This document shows positions 54,748-64,000 of a stretch of DNA of 64,000 nt, piece by piece (positions within the stretch are counted from its first letter, which is position 1; each line of letters starts with the position of its first letter). A program made the position numbers and the translations under genes. The notes beneath the pieces were generated by a model that ran no database searches, was not told the DNA's origin, and worked only from the letters and a program-made list of their open reading frames with translations. Source of the stretch: Niveispirillum sp. SYP-B3756 (GTDB lineage Bacteria; Pseudomonadota; Alphaproteobacteria; Azospirillales; Azospirillaceae). The stretch lies in assembly GCF_009495745.1 (NCBI RefSeq), contig NZ_WIDQ01000021.1, positions 1 to 64,000 on the forward strand, written 5' to 3'.

Positions 54748-54792
54748 AAAATCGTATTTACTGAACCAAACTATCGGCCTGACCGATGGATT
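54748..54792. promoter_or_regulatory. LysR-box element, copy 1
   Basis: The 45-base element contains ATCGGCCTGACCGAT (ATCGG-N5-CCGAT, also fitting T-N11-A) and an ATCGTATTTACTGA flank. It lies in the 105-base divergent interval between the SDR and lysR. A near-identical copy in inverse orientation lies at 57386-57429. Confidence 0.75.
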
Positions 54793-54805
54793 GGGAGGAT
54801 GAATA

Positions 54806-55717
54806 ATGCGGTTCCAGAAACTGGACCTGAACCTGCTGGTGGTGCTGGATGTGCTGCTGGAGGAGCGCAGCGTCTCACGCGCGGCCAACCGGCTGAACCT
54901 CAGCCAGTCGGCCGTCTCGGGCAATCTGGCCCGGCTGCGTGAATTCTTTGACGACGATCTGCTGGCCCAGATCGGCCGCGCCATGGTGCCGACGCCGCTG
55001 GCCGAAAGCATGGCCCAGCCGGTGCGCGACATCCTGATGCAAATTCAGTCCACCATCGAAACCAAGCCCAGTTTCGACCCGGCCAGCGCCACCCGCGCCA
55101 TCCGGCTGCACGCGTCCGATTATGTGACGGAGGTGCTGCTGGCTCGCGCCATCGCCAAGGCGCGGGCGCTGGCCCCCGGTATCCGGGTGGAGATTGATTT
55201 CATGGACGATATGGTGCTGGACCGGCTGGGGCGCGGACAGGTGGATTTCCTGCTGACGCCGGATAATTTCACCCATCCCGACCATCCGAAGGAAAAACTC
55301 TTCACCGACGAACATGTTGTCGTTGCCTGGGACGGCAATCGGCAGGTGGGCGACGCGATCAGCTTTGACCAATATATGGCGATGGACCATGTGCAGGTAC
55401 GCTTCGGCATGAAACGTTCCCCCTCCTTCGACCAATGGTTTATGGAACGCTTCGGCTATGCCCGCAAGGCAGCGGTCTTCGTGCCGGATTTCACCACCGT
55501 GCCGGCCATGCTGGTGGGTACCGACCTGCTGGCCACCATGCACGCAAGGCTGGCAAAACAATATGTCCAGCGCCTGCCGCTGCGCATATTGCCGCTGCCC
55601 ATCGAATTTCCGATCTTGACGGAAATGATCCAGTGGCACCGGCATTTCCAACGCGATCCAGCCCTGCTCTGGTTCCGCCAGCTGCTGCGGGAATGCGTGG
55701 CGGAACAGGATTTATGA
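54806..55717 (+). CDS. LysR-family transcriptional regulator
   Basis: 303 residues. The N-terminal winged helix-turn-helix is LNLLVVLDVLLEERSVSRAA, then RLNLSQSAVSGNLARLREFF; a periplasmic-binding-protein-like effector domain follows. It is closest in style to NodD/LinR-type regulators of aromatic catabolism. The two conserved ATCGG-N5-CCGAT elements flank its own promoter and the TonB receptor, so both are likely targets. Confidence 0.92.
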   Translation: MRFQKLDLNLLVVLDVLLEERSVSRAANRLNLSQSAVSGNLARLREFFDDDLLAQIGRAMVPTPLAESMAQPVRDILMQIQSTIETKPSFDPASATRAIRLHASDYVTEVLLARAIAKARALAPGIRVEIDFMDDMVLDRLGRGQVDFLLTPDNFTHPDHPKEKLFTDEHVVVAWDGNRQVGDAISFDQYMAMDHVQVRFGMKRSPSFDQWFMERFGYARKAAVFVPDFTTVPAMLVGTDLLATMHARLAKQYVQRLPLRILPLPIEFPILTEMIQWHRHFQRDPALLWFRQLLRECVAEQDL

Positions 55718-55724
55718 TGTTTAC

Positions 55725-55776
55725 CACATAAAATGAGTTTATGTGTTGATCCCGATATTGACGATTTATCGGGGTC
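55725..55776. promoter_or_regulatory. hipBA operator/promoter candidates
   Basis: Two dyads precede hipB: CACATAAA-N5-TTTATGTG (55725-55745, perfect) and GATCCCGATA-N9-TATCGGGGTC (55748-55776, 9 of 10). HipB proteins bind such repeats to repress their own operon. Confidence 0.6.
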
Positions 55777-55807
55777 AGCGCATATTTGTGGGCAGGAGAG
55801 GTCGCCC

Positions 55808-56050
55808 ATGTCCCAACTTGCCCGCACGCCCAAGCAGTTGGGTGCCGTCATTCGCCGCCAGCGCCGCAAACTGGGCCTGACCCAGGGCCAGTTGGGGGAG
55901 CGTGCGGGCCTGCGCCAGGAAACCATTTCACTGATGGAGGCGGGCAACCCCGCCAACCGGCTGGATACGCTGCTGGCCGTGCTGGCGGCCCTTGACCTGG
56001 AATTGCAGGTGGCCCCGCGCACAGGCCGCGTGCTTGAGGATTTGATCTGA
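55808..56050 (+). CDS. hipB: HipB-like antitoxin, XRE-family
   Basis: 80 residues with a Cro/C1-type helix-turn-helix: LGAVIRRQRRKLGLTQGQLG followed by ERAGLRQETISLMEAG. AGGAGAGG precedes ATG 55808. Its stop is three bases before the hipA start. It should bind HipA and repress the operon through the upstream dyads. Confidence 0.9.
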   Translation: MSQLARTPKQLGAVIRRQRRKLGLTQGQLGERAGLRQETISLMEAGNPANRLDTLLAVLAALDLELQVAPRTGRVLEDLI

Positions 56051-56053
56051 GCC

Positions 56054-57370
56054 ATGGGACGCCGCCCCCGCCATCCGCCGCCCCTGCGTGTTTATCAGAA
56101 CAACCGTCTGGTCGGATATCTGCGCCGGGAGCCGGGGGGCGCCATCCTGTTCCATTACGCCGACGAATGGCTGGGGCGGGATGGGGCCTTCCCCATCTCC
56201 CTGTCGCTGCCGCTGCGCGATGATCCCTGGAAGGGGGAGCCGGTGGCGGCGGTGTTTGAAAATCTGCTGCCGGATTCCGATGCGCTGCGCCGCCGGGTGG
56301 CGGATCGCGTGGGGGCGGGCGGCTATGACGCCTATCATTTGCTGGCCGCCATCGGGCGGGATTGCGTGGGCGCCCTGCAGTTCATTGCCGATGATGCCGA
56401 TGGGCCCGCCCCAGACGCCCCGCTGACGGGCGAAAGGGTGGATGGGCCGGCCATTGAAAAGCTGCTGCGGAATCTGGCCCTCGCCCCGCTGGGCCTGTCG
56501 CGGGAGGATGATTTTCGCATTTCCGTTGCCGGCGCGCAGGAGAAAACGGCCCTGCTGCGCCATGAAGGCCAATGGATCAAGCCCCTGGGCACCACCCCCA
56601 CCACCCATATCCTGAAGCCCCCCATCGGCCATCTGTCCAATGGGCTGGATCTGTCGGACAGTGTGGAAAATGAATTTCTTTGCCTGCGGCTGCTGCACCA
56701 TCTGGGCCTGCCGGTCGCCCAGGCGGAGATCATGGCTTTTGGCTCCACCCGCGCGCTGGTGGTGGAACGGTTCGACCGTGCCTGGATCAATGGCCGCCTG
56801 ATCCGGCTGCCGCAGGAAGATTGCTGCCAGGCCCTGTCAGTGCCGCCTGCGCGCAAATATCAAAGCGATGGCGGGCCGGGGCTGGTGGAGATTGCCACCC
56901 TGCTGCAGGGTGGCGATAATCCTGCGGCCGATCTGGCCACCCTGTTCAAGGCGCAACTGGCCTTCTGGCTGATCGGCGCCACGGATGGACATGCCAAGAA
57001 TTTCAGCCTGTTCCTGCATCCGCGCGGCGGCTATGCCCTGACCCCGCTTTACGATGTGCTGACCGCCCAGCCCAGCCTGGATGCCGGCCGGATCGACCGA
57101 CGGCAGATGAAGCTGGCCATGTCGGTCGGCGAAAACCGACATTACCGCATTGATGAAATTACCCCCCGGCATTTCCTGCAGACAGCCGCCCGCGCCGGGC
57201 TGCCAAAGATGCTGGCGGAAACGGCCCTGGCCCAGGTGGCGGCGGATATGCCGGCGGCCCTGCACAAGCTGGCGGCCAACCTGCCCGCCAGTTTTCCCAT
57301 GGCGCTGTTTGAATCGGTATCCGCCGGCATCCAGCGCCGGCTGCGGCTTTTACCTGGTGACGCTGGATAA
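56054..57370 (+). CDS. hipA: HipA-family serine/threonine kinase toxin
   Basis: 438 residues, the usual HipA length. The N-subdomain (VYQNNRLVGYLRRE; FENLLPDSDALRRRVA) is followed by ISVAGAQEKTALL, THILKPP (ATP-lysine strand), VVERFDR, the catalytic loop TDGHAKNFS and LTPLYDVLT. All core kinase residues appear intact, so it is probably active. Known HipA toxins phosphorylate glutamyl-tRNA synthetase. The pair interrupts the LysR-TonB regulon. Confidence 0.93.
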   Translation: MGRRPRHPPPLRVYQNNRLVGYLRREPGGAILFHYADEWLGRDGAFPISLSLPLRDDPWKGEPVAAVFENLLPDSDALRRRVADRVGAGGYDAYHLLAAIGRDCVGALQFIADDADGPAPDAPLTGERVDGPAIEKLLRNLALAPLGLSREDDFRISVAGAQEKTALLRHEGQWIKPLGTTPTTHILKPPIGHLSNGLDLSDSVENEFLCLRLLHHLGLPVAQAEIMAFGSTRALVVERFDRAWINGRLIRLPQEDCCQALSVPPARKYQSDGGPGLVEIATLLQGGDNPAADLATLFKAQLAFWLIGATDGHAKNFSLFLHPRGGYALTPLYDVLTAQPSLDAGRIDRRQMKLAMSVGENRHYRIDEITPRHFLQTAARAGLPKMLAETALAQVAADMPAALHKLAANLPASFPMALFESVSAGIQRRLRLLPGDAG

Positions 57371-57385
57371 CGGTACCAACCCTGG

Positions 57386-57429
57386 CATCCATCGGCCAAA
57401 CCGATAGATCGGATCAGCAAATACGATTA
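57386..57429. promoter_or_regulatory. LysR-box element, copy 2, upstream of TonB receptor
   Basis: Reverse complement of the element at 54748: ATCGGCCAAACCGAT core and CAGCAAATACGATTA flank. It lies about 290 bases before the receptor start in a 349-base gap that holds no other gene. Confidence 0.72.
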
Positions 57430-57719
57430 CGCCGATGGTACGGCCGCTGATATGGTTTTCCCTGCAAATGACCAGACCAGCCAACAAAGGCTGGCGGCGG
57501 GGAGGATGACCGGTATGAACCCGGAAGAACGGGCGACCCTTGGGCCGCCGATGGCTGATCCATGACCAGGGGCTGCATGGCGGGTTTTTCCCTGCCTGTC
57601 GGCATCCGGCCATGATTGCCCGCTGATCCCCCACCGGCTGCAACGAAAACAATCCGGCATCACGTCCGGAAACAGCCCCGCTTGTGCAATGGCAGGGCGG
57701 CCCCAGGAGGAGACCAAAG

Positions 57720-59966
57720 ATGCGCGCCTATAAAGCCCTGTTGCTTTCAACCGCCCTGCTGGCCGGTACGACGCCGGCAGCCCTGGCCCAGGATGCCGGA
57801 GAGGCGGGGCTGGATGAGATTGTCGTCACCGCGCAGCGCCGGACGGAGAACCTGCAGAAGGTGGCCATCGCCGTCACGGCCATTTCCACCGACGATCTGG
57901 TCAATGCCGGCGTCACCGACACGATCGGGTTGACCAAGCTGGTGCCGGCCCTGGTGGTGCAGCCGGGTGGCGGCTCCAATAACGGCTTTTATCTGCGCGG
58001 GGTGGGCACGCTGGGGCCAAACTCCTTCTCTGAAAATGCCATCGCCTTCAATTATGGCGGCGTCTATATCGGCCGCCCCACCGCCCCCGTCGGTGCGCTG
58101 TTCGATCTGGCGCGGGTGGAGGTGCTGAAGGGGCCGCAGGGCACGCTTTACGGTCGCAACGCCACCGGCGGCGCCATCAATGTGCTGCCCAATCGCCCCG
58201 ACCTGTCACGCACCAGCGGCGAGGTGGGGGCTGAGATCGGCAATTACAATCTGCGCAAGGGCAGTGCCGTCCTTAATACCCCGCTTTCCGAAACGCTGGC
58301 CCTGCGCATTGCCGGGCAGGCTTTGGACCGCGATGGCTATCTCTCCGACGGTTATGATGATGAGAAGGGGGAGGCGGCCCGCGCCTCCCTGCTGTGGGAG
58401 CCGAATGACCGGCTGAGCCTGCTGGTGATGGGCGATTATTTCCACCAGGGTGGCAAGGGGGTTGGCGGCGTGCTGGTGCCCGGCAGCCTGACCCCCACCG
58501 CCCCGGCCGTATCGGACCGGATCGGCGGCTCAGACGCGGCCAGCATTGCCGAATTGCGGCTGCGTTTCCCCGGTCTGATCAATCCCGGCCTGGTGGTGCC
58601 GCCGCAGAAGGATGGTTTCAACGATAATACGTTCTGGGGCGTCTCGGCGACGCTGGATTACACGTTCGATGCCGGCACCCTGACCGTGTTGCCGGCCTAT
58701 CGTGACAGCCGGCCGGATTTCCGCTTCTACAGTGTCGGCTTCCAGGGCGATATGCAGGAAACCTCCAAGCAAAGCTCCCTGGAAGTGCGGTTTGCCTCGG
58801 CCGAAGACAGCGCGTTCCGGTATGTGGTTGGTGGCTTCCTGTTCCATGACAAGGTGGACGCGCTGAACAGCTTCTTCCAGGGCGGGCTGTCCACCACCAC
58901 TTTCATGCCCCACCAGAAGACCAGCAGCAAGGCGCTGTTCGGCCAGGGTACCTATGATGTGGCGTCGGATTTCCGGCTGGTGGCCGGTATCCGCTACACC
59001 CATGAAAACAAGGAACAGACGACACCGCTGCGCCAGAGCAGCGTGTTCAACCCCAACCCGCCCTTCCTGACGGCGACGGGGGACGAGAATTTTGAAAGCG
59101 TCACCTGGAAGGGCGGGATCGAGTTTGATGCCGGACCGCAATCGCTGCTCTATGCCAATGTCGCCACCGGCTTCAAGGCCGGCGGCTTCTATCCCGCCGT
59201 GGGCCGGAACAGTTTTGAGCCGGAGAAGCTGACGGCCTATACGCTGGGTTCCAAGAACCGCTTCCTGGGTAACCGGCTGCAATTGAATGCCGAAGCCTTC
59301 TGGTGGGATTATCAGGATCAGCAGATCGGCTATATCGGCCCGGTGGAGGTGCGGCCCGGTGTCTATGGCCAGGCCTCGGTGACCGCCAATGTCGGCCAAG
59401 CCCGCATGTATGGGCTGGATCTGGAAGCGCAGTACCGGCTGACCCATGATGATGAGATCAGCCTGAACCTGCAATATATGGACAGCAAATATAAAAGCTT
59501 CGTCTATACCGCCATTTCCGCCAATGGCGCGCCGCTGCCCAGCGGCTGTGCGGTGGTGCCCAATACCTCGCTGCCGGTGGAAGCACCGGCTCGCCTGTTC
59601 ACCGTGGATTGTTCCGGCAAGCCGGCGGTGAATGCGCCGAAATGGTCGCTCAACCTGTCCTATGAGCATACATTCACCCTGCCGGGGGATTATGCCCTGA
59701 TGGCCGGCGCGCGCAGCCGTATTGAAAGCGGGCGGTTCCTCTCCATCGATTACCGGCCCGAACAGCATCAGGGCGGCTATATGACCTCCGATGTCTGGCT
59801 GACGCTGGAAGCGCCGGAGAACAGCTGGTCGCTGACCGCCTATGTCAATAATCTGGAGGATAAGGACATCTATTCCACCTCCGTCACCCGGCCGATCCTG
59901 AACGTTGTCTATAACGGCCTGCGCCCGCCCCGCACCTATGGCGTGCGCGGCACGGTGCGGTTCTGA
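57720..59966 (+). CDS. TonB-dependent outer-membrane receptor (second)
   Basis: 748 residues: signal peptide LLLSTALLAGTTPAALA, TonB box LDEIVVTAQRR, plug EVLKGPQGTLYGRNATGGAI, barrel ending GTVRF. AGGAGG precedes ATG 57720. The LysR box and the downstream MFS and cupin genes suggest a dedicated uptake route for the LysR effector, probably a sugar acid or aromatic glycoside. It resembles the receptor at 4231 in type but is not a close copy. Confidence 0.94.
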   Translation: MRAYKALLLSTALLAGTTPAALAQDAGEAGLDEIVVTAQRRTENLQKVAIAVTAISTDDLVNAGVTDTIGLTKLVPALVVQPGGGSNNGFYLRGVGTLGPNSFSENAIAFNYGGVYIGRPTAPVGALFDLARVEVLKGPQGTLYGRNATGGAINVLPNRPDLSRTSGEVGAEIGNYNLRKGSAVLNTPLSETLALRIAGQALDRDGYLSDGYDDEKGEAARASLLWEPNDRLSLLVMGDYFHQGGKGVGGVLVPGSLTPTAPAVSDRIGGSDAASIAELRLRFPGLINPGLVVPPQKDGFNDNTFWGVSATLDYTFDAGTLTVLPAYRDSRPDFRFYSVGFQGDMQETSKQSSLEVRFASAEDSAFRYVVGGFLFHDKVDALNSFFQGGLSTTTFMPHQKTSSKALFGQGTYDVASDFRLVAGIRYTHENKEQTTPLRQSSVFNPNPPFLTATGDENFESVTWKGGIEFDAGPQSLLYANVATGFKAGGFYPAVGRNSFEPEKLTAYTLGSKNRFLGNRLQLNAEAFWWDYQDQQIGYIGPVEVRPGVYGQASVTANVGQARMYGLDLEAQYRLTHDDEISLNLQYMDSKYKSFVYTAISANGAPLPSGCAVVPNTSLPVEAPARLFTVDCSGKPAVNAPKWSLNLSYEHTFTLPGDYALMAGARSRIESGRFLSIDYRPEQHQGGYMTSDVWLTLEAPENSWSLTAYVNNLEDKDIYSTSVTRPILNVVYNGLRPPRTYGVRGTVRF

Positions 59967-60033
59967 GGGGGGCTGCGCACATTCCTGATCATACCGGCTC
60001 CCAACGACTTTACCGACGATAAGCGCTTTCCCC

Positions 60034-60119
60034 ACCGTCACCCCGGCGAAGGCCGGGGTCCAGTTTCGTAAAGCAAAGTGCTTGCGGCCCCTGGACCCCG
60101 GCCTGCGCCGGGGTGACGG
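60034..60119. repeat. Long intergenic palindrome with inverted centre
   Basis: Same outer arms as the 17935 and 18979 copies, but the asymmetric central segment (TTTCGTAAAGC … GGCCCCTGG) is in reverse orientation, so the hairpin loop is flipped. Confidence 0.85.
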
Positions 60120-60169
60120 GTAAGAAATAGCCCTCATCGCACGCATCCCAGCCCCCAAAGGACACCCCC

Positions 60170-61363
60170 ATGCAACCCGCTTCGTCCCGCCCACCGGGGA
60201 TTGCCACCGGCATTGCCCTGCTGTTGCCCTGCACCTCGGCGGTGATGGGGATATTGCTGCTGGTGCCGGTGGCACCGCAGATGATGGCTGCCTTTGCCCA
60301 TGTACCGGGGGTGGAATTCCTGGTGCCGGTGCTGTTGACCCTGCCGGGTCTCTGCATCGCCCTGTTTTCCCCCGTGGCCGGCATGTTGGCCGACCGGTTC
60401 GGGCGCAAGCGGCTGTTGATCATCGCCATGCTGCTCTATGGGCTGGCGGGGATGGCGCCGACGCTGTTGACGGATATCGGCCCCATTCTGGCCAGCCGCG
60501 TGGCGGTGGGCCTGTGTGAGGCGGTGATCATGACGCTCTCCACCACCCTGATCGGTGACCTTTACAGCGGCAAGGTGCGGGAACGCTGGCTGTCCTCCCA
60601 GACGGCGGTGGCCTCGGTTTCAGCATTGCTGTTCCTGGCGCTTGGCGGCGTGCTGGGCCGCCAGGGCTGGCAGGCACCCTTTCTGATCTATGGGCTGGCC
60701 TGGCCGATGGCCATCGGTGTCGCCTTGCTGGTGCGCGAGCCGGCGGGGCAGGGGGGCCATGTGGCACGCATCCGGATGCTGGACTGGTCGGGCCTGCCGG
60801 GGCGGCATATGGCCTTGTCCTGTGGCACCACGGTGCTGGCCGCCATCCTGTTCTATACCATCCAGGTGAATATCAGCACGGTGCTGCCCGCCCATGGCGT
60901 CACCGATCCCGGTCAGATCGGCCTGTTCTCCGCGCTGGCCAGCATCGGCGTCCCGCTCGGCACGCTGGTTTTCTGGCGGCTGGCGCGGCTGGATGTGCGG
61001 CTGCTGCTGGCCGGGGAGTTCAGCCTGATCGCCGCCGCCTTCATCGCCATGGGGCTGGCGGGCAATGCCGGGCTGTTCATCGGTTTTGCCTTTGTCGGTC
61101 AGCTGGCAGCCGGCATGTTACTGCCCACCTTGCTGACCTGGGCCCTGTCCGCGCTGAACTTCACGGTGCGCGGCCGCGGCACCGGGCTATGGCAATCCAG
61201 CTTTTCCATCGGGCAGTTCCTGTCCGCCCTGGTGGTGCCAGCCCTGACACTGGCCACCGGATCGGTGGCGGCAGCGCTGCCGGTGATCGGTCTGGGCGCT
61301 CTGCTGGTGGGGGCCGTCAATCTTTTCCTGCTGTTGCAAAACCGGAGCGTTTCCGCATCATGA
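60170..61363 (+). CDS. MFS transporter (12-TM)
   Basis: 397 residues, with motif A GMLADRFGRKRLLI after helix 2 and twelve predicted helices. AAAGGAC precedes ATG 60170. It overlaps the cupin start by ATGA. It probably carries the substrate delivered by the adjacent TonB receptor across the inner membrane. Confidence 0.9.
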   Translation: MQPASSRPPGIATGIALLLPCTSAVMGILLLVPVAPQMMAAFAHVPGVEFLVPVLLTLPGLCIALFSPVAGMLADRFGRKRLLIIAMLLYGLAGMAPTLLTDIGPILASRVAVGLCEAVIMTLSTTLIGDLYSGKVRERWLSSQTAVASVSALLFLALGGVLGRQGWQAPFLIYGLAWPMAIGVALLVREPAGQGGHVARIRMLDWSGLPGRHMALSCGTTVLAAILFYTIQVNISTVLPAHGVTDPGQIGLFSALASIGVPLGTLVFWRLARLDVRLLLAGEFSLIAAAFIAMGLAGNAGLFIGFAFVGQLAAGMLLPTLLTWALSALNFTVRGRGTGLWQSSFSIGQFLSALVVPALTLATGSVAAALPVIGLGALLVGAVNLFLLLQNRSVSAS

Positions 61364-61842
61364 CCCAGCCTTTCCGCCGCATCGTCACCGCCCATGATGA
61401 TCAGGGCCTGTCGGTGATCCGCAGCGTTGATACGCTGACGCCGTCGCTGATCGACAGCGGCGATGCCGCCTTTCAACTGGTCTGGGCCACGCCGACCGTG
61501 CCGGTCGACCTGAATGCCGGGACCGACGGCATGGTGCCGGCCGGTAAGACCCTGCATGGCGGATCGGTCATCCGCATTGTGGACATGCTGCCGGGCAAGG
61601 CATCACCGCTGCACCGGTCCTATTCCATTGATTACGGTATCGTGCTGTCCGGTCAGCTGGAGCTGGAGCTGGATGATGGTTCGGTCACCGCGCTGCAGGC
61701 GGGTGACATTGTGGTGCAGCGCGCCACCAACCATCTGTGGCGCAACCCGTCCCCCGATCAGGTCTGCCGCATTGCCTTTATCCTGATCGAAGCGCTGCCG
61801 GTGATGGCGGGGGGTAAGGTGCTGCCGGAGGTGCATCCGTAA
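61360..61842 (+). CDS. Cupin-domain protein
   Basis: 160 residues with a single cupin barrel: PLHRSYSIDYGIVLSGQLEL (motif 1) and LQAGDIVVQRATNHLWRNPS (motif 2). Metal-binding His residues are present in both motifs, but the first is sparse. It could be a small dioxygenase, isomerase or binding protein. It is translationally coupled to the MFS gene. Confidence 0.85.
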   Translation: MTQPFRRIVTAHDDQGLSVIRSVDTLTPSLIDSGDAAFQLVWATPTVPVDLNAGTDGMVPAGKTLHGGSVIRIVDMLPGKASPLHRSYSIDYGIVLSGQLELELDDGSVTALQAGDIVVQRATNHLWRNPSPDQVCRIAFILIEALPVMAGGKVLPEVHP

Positions 61843-61880
61843 AAACCACGTTCCGGCGGCGGGGAGGGTTGGCACGGGTA

Positions 61881-63362
61881 TTACCGTGCCAGCACCCGCG
61901 CTGCTGACTTGGTCGTTTCCACGGCTTGGCTCACCTTGCCGATGGAACCGTTGATCGCGCCCAGATTCTGCGTCACGGTTTCCACGGCGGCGGCGGTTGT
62001 CTGCATACTGGCGGACATGTCGCGGGTAACAGCACTCTGTTCTTCCACGGCGGCGGCCGTGGTGGAAACATATTCGCGCACATTGGCCACGGCGTTGCGG
62101 ATCTGCTGAAGCGCACCGACCATATCGGCGGAAAGCGCCTGGATGCCGCCGATTTCCTGGGTGATTTTCTGGGTGGCACTGGCCGACTGATTGGCCAGAT
62201 TCTTCACCTCCGTCGCCACCACGGCAAAGCCGCGCCCGGCCTCCCCGGCGCGTGCCGCCTCGATGGTGGCATTCAAGGCCAGCAGGTTGATCTGACCGGC
62301 GATGGTGCGGATGGTGTCAACCACCCCTTCCATGGCCTGGGCCACCGTGTCAAGCCGCTGGGCGGCCTGATCAGCCTGGTCAGTCACCTGCACGGCATTA
62401 TCGGTGGCAGCCCGGGACTGCGCCATGGAATGGGAGATTTCATTGATGGAGGCTGCCAATTCTTCTGTGCTGGAGGCCATCATCTGTACCGCCGCAGAGG
62501 TCTGGTTGGCGGCAGAGGCCGCGCTGGTGGCCTCACTGGTAGAATGACCGACGGCTTCATCAATCTCTCCGAAATTGCGGTCGATCAGCTGTTTCAGATT
62601 GGCCAGCATGTCTATCTGGGCGGTGATGTCGGTGGCATATTTCACCACCTTCATCGGCTTGCCATCCGGGTCCAGGATCGGGTTATAGGAGGCTTCGATC
62701 CAGATGATTTTGCCGCCCTTACCGATGCGCTTGAACTGCCGTGACTGGAACTGACCGGCGCGCAGCGCCTGCCAGAAGGCCCGGTAGTCGGTGCTGTTCT
62801 TCTCCGTCGTTTCCACGAATATGCTGTGATTGCGGCCCTTGATCTCCTCCAGCCGATAACCGACGGCGTTGAGGAAATTGTCATTGGCCCACAGGATATT
62901 GCCATCCAGATCGAATTCGATGACGGCGTTGGATTTGCGGATGGCGGCGACCTGGCCAGCCATCTCCACCTGTTCCACTACCTTGCTGGTCACATCAATG
63001 GCATATTTCACCACCTTGGTGACCCGCCCGTTTCCATCCAGAACCGGGTTGTAGGAGGCCTCAACCCAGACAACTTTACCGCCCTTGCCAATGCGCTTGA
63101 AGGTGCGGACCTGGAAGTCGCCGCGGTTCAGCGCCCGCCAGAAATTCGCATAATCGGCACTGTTCTTTTCAGCCGGATCGACGAACAGACTGTGATGCTG
63201 CCCCCGTATTTCCGCCAGGCGATAGCCCATCACATCCAGAAAATTCTGGTTGGCGTCGAGGATCGTGCCATCCGTATTGAAGGAAATCATCGCCTGGGAG
63301 CGGTTGAGCGCGGCGATGATTTGCGTTGCGGCATCCTGTTTCTTCAGCAGATTGAACACCAT
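61881..63362 (-). CDS. Cytoplasmic chemoreceptor with two PAS domains
   Basis: About 493 residues. Two tandem PAS domains (about 20-130 and 140-250), each with [19 protein letters not shown], look duplicated. The MCP signalling hairpin [20 protein letters not shown] is intact. No membrane helices are seen, so it is a soluble, Aer/BdlA-like receptor sensing redox, oxygen or a PAS ligand. ATG 63362 has GGAGGGG eight bases upstream. Confidence 0.92.
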   Translation of the reverse strand: MVFNLLKKQDAATQIIAALNRSQAMISFNTDGTILDANQNFLDVMGYRLAEIRGQHHSLFVDPAEKNSADYANFWRALNRGDFQVRTFKRIGKGGKVVWVEASYNPVLDGNGRVTKVVKYAIDVTSKVVEQVEMAGQVAAIRKSNAVIEFDLDGNILWANDNFLNAVGYRLEEIKGRNHSIFVETTEKNSTDYRAFWQALRAGQFQSRQFKRIGKGGKIIWIEASYNPILDPDGKPMKVVKYATDITAQIDMLANLKQLIDRNFGEIDEAVGHSTSEATSAASAANQTSAAVQMMASSTEELAASINEISHSMAQSRAATDNAVQVTDQADQAAQRLDTVAQAMEGVVDTIRTIAGQINLLALNATIEAARAGEAGRGFAVVATEVKNLANQSASATQKITQEIGGIQALSADMVGALQQIRNAVANVREYVSTTAAAVEEQSAVTRDMSASMQTTAAAVETVTQNLGAINGSIGKVSQAVETTKSAARVLAR

Positions 63363-63383
63363 TTGACTGACCCCTCCATACAT

Positions 63384-64000
63384 AGGAATGTTTTTCGGGG
63401 TCGTTGTCCCCGCGCTGCCTGCTTCAAAAATTAGGGGAAAGCGCTTTTTCAGAACAGTGGGGATCCTATAGCCATCAGCATAGTTTTGATGTCTCGTTGG
63501 TTGAATTCTATCAATCTCGATCTAAGTAAAATATTAACCGATATTTATAAATTCTCTACCAACGGCGGTGCCTGTCATCTCTTCACTTTATCATAGCGGT
63601 GGCTCGGTCTTCCGCATCAAGCATCTGCCCACCACTTGCCAGAAAGCGGCTGGAATCCGGCAATGTCAGCAAAGAAAGCCGTTTGTCCATCTCCCAGCCC
63701 GGCCGCAGGCCGATGGGCGATTCCAGATGCCGGGTGCTGCCTCCGGCAGCTTGCCCACGTCCTGGCGGCTGGGATGGCTTCTGATCAGTCTTCCAGCCAG
63801 ATCAAGATCCAGCACCAGACTGTCGAGCTGGACCACGCGGGCCAATGCCGCTTCATAGGCGGTATTGCGGGCCTTGTCCTGGACCAGAGCCCAATGCCAT
63901 TTCAGCACCCCGAGCGAAAGCGGCCCAGGCATCCCGCCCCTTGTCCTATAGAGCCTGTTCAGCGAGCGGATTCACGCTCCAAAGCGATTCCGCTGCCTGC
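63384..64000. other. Region without a confident gene; degenerate minus-strand reading
   Basis: The first ~200 bases are AT-rich promoter-like DNA for the chemoreceptor. On the minus strand the end of a coding-like frame (MDKRLSLLTLPDSSRFLASG, then GQMLDAEDRATAMIK and a stop near 63594) is preceded, in a different frame, by ARNTAYEAALARVVQLDSLV. A frameshifted gene fragment is possible; I cannot name the family. Confidence 0.4.

Noticed and set aside
1-64000. CRISPR array, tRNA or rRNA genes
   Set aside because: No regularly spaced direct repeats and no rRNA-like stretches were seen; the palindromes are dispersed singly. tRNA genes were checked only by eye.

Overview
The window is high-GC DNA from an alphaproteobacterium. 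TonB-dependent receptors with an EIVVTA TonB box, Tat-linked glycoside dehydrogenases and dispersed GGAATGACGG / CCCCGG palindromes would fit Azospirillaceae such as Niveispirillum, or a sphingomonad or caulobacter relative. The genus cannot be fixed from sequence reading alone.

Three chromosomal catabolic blocks are interrupted by two accessory islands. Block A (0.2-20.5 kb) carries a GMC glycoside dehydrogenase and its Tat subunit, a carboxylesterase, a TonB receptor, a TetR regulator, three MFS transporters, a Gfo/Idh/MocA dehydrogenase, two TIM-barrel sugar isomerase-like enzymes, a GH3 glycosidase, an FMN reductase and a luciferase-like monooxygenase. Block B (36.4-43.9 kb) continues it: the beta and alpha subunits of a C-glycoside deglycosidase diverge from an aromatic-ring operon (FAH-family protein, FAD monooxygenase, extradiol-type VOC dioxygenase, C-C hydrolase-like protein, ferredoxin, cyclase). 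An inverted repeat, AGAAT-N4-ATTCT, recurs in front of the TetR/TonB pair, the MFS genes, the luciferase-like gene and the deglycosidase, tying A and B into one probable regulon. I infer uptake of a plant glycoside (possibly a flavonoid C-glycoside), oxidation of its sugar at C3, C-C deglycosylation and ring opening. Block C (53.8-63.4 kb) has a LysR regulator, an erythronate dehydrogenase-like SDR, a second TonB receptor, an MFS and a cupin. Two copies of one LysR-box element link them, with a hipBA toxin-antitoxin pair lodged between; a PAS-PAS chemoreceptor follows.

Island 1 (20.5-36.2 kb) lies between IS remnants at 20.5 and 33.0 kb. It encodes a RiPP-like cluster: a 49-residue precursor with an exact lasso-type leader motif, a PqqD-type recognition element, an asparagine-synthetase-type cyclase, an HprK-type kinase, a squalene-cyclase-like protein, two P450s, a methyltransferase, a Nif11-like small protein behind a perfect 20-bp hairpin, a JmjC-type oxygenase and a carbamoyltransferase. 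No lasso B2 leader peptidase is visible. Beyond the right IS remnant is a ~986-residue protein with a ubiquitin-specific-protease-like domain and a kinase-like domain, resembling an injected effector.

Island 2 (44-53.7 kb) is a second, differently organised relative: HprK-type kinase, JmjC oxygenase, a second 2OG-Fe(II) oxygenase, asparagine synthetase, a 52-residue precursor, three tail-collar (MdpB-like) proteins, a GNAT, a small DUF6916-like protein and a PqqD-type protein. Again no B2 is seen. Both precursors carry Thr at the expected -2 position, a DDG motif and a C-terminal serine, the residue known lasso-associated HprK-like kinases phosphorylate. These two lasso-like clusters, one fused to P450/terpene-cyclase-like/carbamoyl tailoring and the other to tail-collar proteins, are the most interesting content.
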